Assembly: GCA_964017125.1 (NCBI GenBank)
Contig: OZ024909.1
Location: 76,603,331-76,667,330, forward strand
DNA: 64,000 bases
Source: Flabesymbios commensalis
Taxonomy: Eukaryota > Annelida > Polychaeta > Terebellida > Flabelligeridae
Direction of reading: 5' to 3'
Of this stretch, positions 59,901 to 64,000 are shown piece after piece; position 1 is the first letter of the stretch, and each line of letters begins with the position of its first letter. The notes beneath the pieces were generated by a model, which did not search any database, had not been told where the DNA came from, and was given only the letters and a program-made list of their open reading frames with translations. The position numbers and the translations under genes are program-made.

Positions 59901-62900
59901 GTGGGGTTCACATGTGAATTACAGGCTCGGGAGGAGATAGCGGGTTAGGCCTTTCTTGAAGACCTGCACCGTTGGAGTCGCACACAGGCTGGGTGGCAGT
60001 GAATTCCAGTCTGTGGTTGTTCGGGGGAAGTAGCTGTATTTGTATGTGTCTGTTGATGTGCTGAGTTGTCTGTATCTGTAGCTGTTTTCGTTTATGTTTG
60101 AGGCGTGGCGTGTAGTTCTGATGGGTATTTGTGAATAGGGTGGGGTAGGGATGGCAATTTTCTGATGGTAAATTTTGTAGAAAACTACTTAACTAGTCTA
60201 CTTTGTAGACTTCAAACCGATTTTTTTATTTTATTGTTGGCACTTTGAGCGCCAAGAACGACTATAATCGTTTATTTATTAGCAATAAAACAGTTGGATC
60301 ACTGTTATTGGGAGCAAAACATTTGCTAATGTATCAAAGTGAACAATATTATAATAGTAATTTTCACGCACTTGAAGTTGAGGGTCGTGGTTATAGACGA
60401 TTTTGTTTTAAAAAAACTGTAGGGTTCCAAGTTCAAATCTTTTTTTTTAAAGGGCAATATAAATTGCTTATCTTCACAACATCGCAAGGAGTAGGCCTAA
60501 TTAACTTGGACTAGATAGCTTGTATGCATGGATAAAATAATGCCCTAATATACCATTGATTTATACTAATGACCCATTTATTTTGGATAGCTGTCATTGC
60601 GTGTTCTGTGTGGTCCAGCGGTCTATCTGACAGCAGTGCAGCGTACAACCATTTATTTACCTGTGGTGTGTGATGGCCGCCACTAGGTAGGCACTGCTGT
60701 GAGGGGGATTAGAGAAGCGGCGTCTGCGAACAAGTCCTGGTAATGACCTCGGGCAGGCAACTAGCAGAATGGGGAGAATAAGAAGAAGTGAATACTGTCG
60801 TGAAATTTGATGTGAATATATATAAATTGCTCGATGTGGTGTGTGTTAGAGAGAGAAGATGTGACGCTGCCCGCCTCCCTGACCAGCCTGGCAGCGTGTA
60901 TACGTGGCTGTACAGCAGAGAGTAGGCCTATAGATGTAGGTAGGGGGGATGCCGAGCATACGATTATGATGAGCATACAAGTTTAATAATAAGAAGGTGC
61001 ATGTATCAAAATTATTTTTTATTACGATGTGTTGGTGACATCCCGGCAGCTGATGAGTCCCCAATGACACTTTGACGCGAATATATGCCATTTTTTGATG
61101 AGATTATAGCTGTAAGACTTCAAAAACAGCAGGTGATTGAGGGTGTAGGGAGACGTTGGAGTGAACAGGTTTTGTCTGTATGTTGGACACGCACCTTCTT
61201 TACAGAGGCTTCCCCGTGCGTACACATTGATAACATTTACGTACTACTCTTTCAGCGTGGGGACCGTCTCTATACATCAGAGTCTGACGTCTGTAGACAT
61301 CAGATTCTGATGTGTAAGGATGGTGTGTTTTTTTTTAAAATGACTTAATTTTCCACAACCTTCTAGTATGGGTTTTAGAAAAAATGTTATTGGAACTGTT
61401 TATTATTAACAATATTTTTTTTTTATTTGCCACCCACTTCAAGTCATTTTCATCCACTATACAGTGGGGTTCACATGTGAATTACAGGCTCGGGAGGAGA
61501 TAGCGGGTTAGGCCTTTCTTGAAGACCTGCACCGTTGGAGTCGCACACAGGCTGGGTGGCAGTGAATTCCAGTCTGTGGTTGTTCGGGGGAAGTAGCTGT
61601 ATTTGTATGTGTCTGTTGATGTGCTGAGTTGTCTGTATCTGTAGCTGTTTTCGTTTATGTTTGAGGCGTGGCGTGTAGTTCTGATGGGTATTTGTGAATA
61701 GGGTGGGGTAGGGATGGCAATTTTCTGATGGTAAATTTTGTAGAAAACTACTTAACTAGTCTACTTTGTAGACTTCAAACCGATTTTTTTATTTTATTGT
61801 TGGCACTTTGAGCGCCAAGAACGACTATAATCGTTTATTTATTAGCAATAAAACAGTTGGATCACTGTTATTGGGAGCAAAACATTTGCTAATGTATCAA
61901 AGTGAACAATATTATAATAGTAATTTTCACGCACTTGAAGTTGAGGGTCGTGGTTATAGACGATTTTGTTTTAAAAAAACTGTAGGGTTCCAAGTTCAAA
62001 TCTTTTTTTTTAAAGGGCAATATAAATTGCTTATCTTCACAACATCGCAAGGAGTAGGCCTAATTAACTTGGACTAGATAGCTTGTATGCATGGATAAAA
62101 TAATGCCCTAATATACCATTGATTTATACTAATGACCCATTTATTTTGGATAGCTGTCATTGCGTGTTCTGTGTGGTCCAGCGGTCTATCTGACAGCAGT
62201 GCAGCGTACAACCATTTATTTACCTGTGGTGTGTGATGGCCGCCACTAGGTAGGCACTGCTGTGAGGGGGATTAGAGAAGCGGCGTCTGCGAACAAGTCC
62301 TGGTAATGACCTCGGGCAGGCAACTAGCAGAATGGGGAGAATAAGAAGAAGTGAATACTGTCGTGAAATTTGATGTGAATATATATAAATTGCTCGATGT
62401 GGTGTGTGTTAGAGAGAGAAGATGTGACGCTGCCCGCCTCCCTGACCAGCCTGGCAGCGTGTATACGTGGCTGTACAGCAGAGAGTAGGCCTATAGATGT
62501 AGGTAGGGGGGATGCCGAGCATACGATTATGATGAGCATACAAGTTTAATAATAAGAAGGTGCATGTATCAAAATTATTTTTTATTACGATGTGTTGGTG
62601 ACATCCCGGCAGCTGATGAGTCCCCAATGACACTTTGACGCGAATATATGCCATTTTTTGATGAGATTATAGCTGTAAGACTTCAAAAACAGCAGGTGAT
62701 TGAGGGTGTAGGGAGACGTTGGAGTGAACAGGTTTTGTCTGTATGTTGGACACGCACCTTCTTTACAGAGGCTTCCCCGTGCGTACACATTGATAACATT
62801 TACGTACTACTCTTTCAGCGTGGGGACCGTCTCTATACATCAGAGTCTGACGTCTGTAGACATCAGATTCTGATGTGTAAGGATGGTGTGTTTTTTTTTA

Positions 62901-64000
62901 AAATGACTTAATTTTCCACAACCTTCTAGTATGGGTTTTAGAAAAAATGTTATTGGAACTGTTTATTATTAACAATATTTTTTTTTTATTTGCCACCCAC
63001 TTCAAGTCATTTTCATCCACTATACAGTGGGGTTCACATGTGAATTACAGGCTCGGGAGGAGATAGCGGGTTAGGCCTTTCTTGAAGACCTGCACCGTTG
63101 GAGTCGCACACAGGCTGGGTGGCAGTGAATTCCAGTCTGTGGTTGTTCGGGGGAAGTAGCTGTATTTGTATGTGTCTGTTGATGTGCTGAGTTGTCTGTA
63201 TCTGTAGCTGTTTTCGTTTATGTTTGAGGCGTGGCGTGTAGTTCTGATGGGTATTTGTGAATAGGGTGGGGTAGGGATGGCAATTTTCTGATGGTAAATT
63301 TTGTAGAAAACTACTTAACTAGTCTACTTTGTAGACTTCAAACCGATTTTTTTATTTTATTGTTGGCACTTTGAGCGCCAAGAACGACTATAATCGTTTA
63401 TTTATTAGCAATAAAACAGTTGGATCACTGTTATTGGGAGCAAAACATTTGCTAATGTATCAAAGTGAACAATATTATAATAGTAATTTTCACGCACTTG
63501 AAGTTGAGGGTCGTGGTTATAGACGATTTTGTTTTAAAAAAACTGTAGGGTTCCAAGTTCAAATCTTTTTTTTTAAAGGGCAATATAAATTGCTTATCTT
63601 CACAACATCGCAAGGAGTAGGCCTAATTAACTTGGACTAGATAGCTTGTATGCATGGATAAAATAATGCCCTAATATACCATTGATTTATACTAATGACC
63701 CATTTATTTTGGATAGCTGTCATTGCGTGTTCTGTGTGGTCCAGCGGTCTATCTGACAGCAGTGCAGCGTACAACCATTTATTTACCTGTGGTGTGTGAT
63801 GGCCGCCACTAGGTAGGCACTGCTGTGAGGGGGATTAGAGAAGCGGCGTCTGCGAACAAGTCCTGGTAATGACCTCGGGCAGGCAACTAGCAGAATGGGG
63901 AGAATAAGAAGAAGTGAATACTGTCGTGAAATTTGATGTGAATATATATAAATTGCTCGATGTGGTGTGTGTTAGAGAGAGAAGATGTGACGCTGCCCGC

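Larger units (their letters stand above)
46487..64000. repeat. Tandem array of a 1.56-kb satellite unit, open at the window end
   Basis: The landmark 'gccattttttgatgagatta' recurs at about 47027, 48588, 50150, 51712, 53274, 54836, 56398, 57961, 59524, 61087 and 62650. The spacing is 1561, then 1562 five times, then 1563 four times. Units appear more than 99% identical by eye. The step from 1562 to 1563 comes from one extra A after the T-run (first in the unit around 56640). The first unit lacks 20 bp (after 'agagagagaagat'). About 11.2 units are in the window and the array continues beyond it. Short frames recur in every unit (for example 85-89 codons), but none looks like a known protein and I do not call them genes. 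Confidence 0.98.

Overview
This is nuclear DNA of an animal, AT-rich and crowded with repeats. There is one convincing host gene: a four-exon Ly6/uPAR-type (LU domain) gene on the + strand at 11021-13824, with canonical GT-AG introns. The repeats suggest a marine invertebrate deuterostome, perhaps an echinoderm. The clues are tRNA-derived SINEs whose tails end in a 'gcgccatataaat...attattatt' type sequence, L2/CR1-like LINE pieces, many short palindromic TTAA-flanked MITEs, and a Ty3/Gypsy relic whose integrase piece lies before the reverse transcriptase, an order known from deuterostome Gmr1-like elements. The species assignment is inference only.

Layout. 1-7.3 kb: a mosaic of MITEs (families A, B, C below), SINEs and a (TGAA)n tract. 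7.3-8.5 kb: LINE fragments in opposite orientations, then a long (ATTA)n/(TTCA)n tract. 8.5-8.9 kb: a broken LU exon, duplicated together with its flanking microsatellite. 9-11 kb: a SINE and several family C MITEs. 11.0-13.8 kb: the intact LU gene, which predicts a secreted, GPI-anchored protein with two ten-cysteine domains. 13.75-14.3 kb: an 84-bp minisatellite grown from the gene's own GPI-signal codons. 14.3-17.1 kb: a fold-back-like element with an internal 32-bp minisatellite and a SINE, next to a hairpin MITE. 17.7-19 kb: more MITEs. About 19.4-24.4 kb: a broken Ty3/Gypsy fossil with a 45-bp minisatellite before its 3' LTR. 24.4-32.3 kb: gene-poor DNA with a perfect 24-bp hairpin and an L2-like LINE interrupted by a 260-bp MITE.

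32.3-64 kb is organised by duplication. Block A (about 32.34-36.48 kb) and block B (about 42.84-46.44 kb) are copies of each other. Between them lie a seed-like copy of a satellite unit (36.4-37.7 kb), long (TTCA)n tracts and a 2.7-kb low-complexity tract that changes strand in the middle. Directly after block B, a nearly perfect tandem array of a 1.56-kb unit runs from about 46.49 kb past the window end (about 11.2 units here). The unit is a composite carrying pieces of two MITE families and a degenerate hammerhead-ribozyme-like motif.

MITE families used below. A: about 240 bp, ends TTAACCCTTTCAGCG / CGTTGTAAGGGTTAA-like, with a strong hairpin built on GTCAGAATCTGAC next to one end. B: about 200 bp, similar TTAACCCTTT end, with a hairpin 'CACTTGAAGTTGTG...CACAACTTCAAG' at the other end. 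C: about 100 bp palindromes starting CCCAGCAAACAC with a core of GTTGGCCCAACGTCG type. D: a repeat containing 'gaaacgcagtgacgtcac...ggtgaaaacaaggttatata'.

Apart from the LU gene I found no other intact host gene. Most other open frames are chance openings in tandem repeats or transposon remains.
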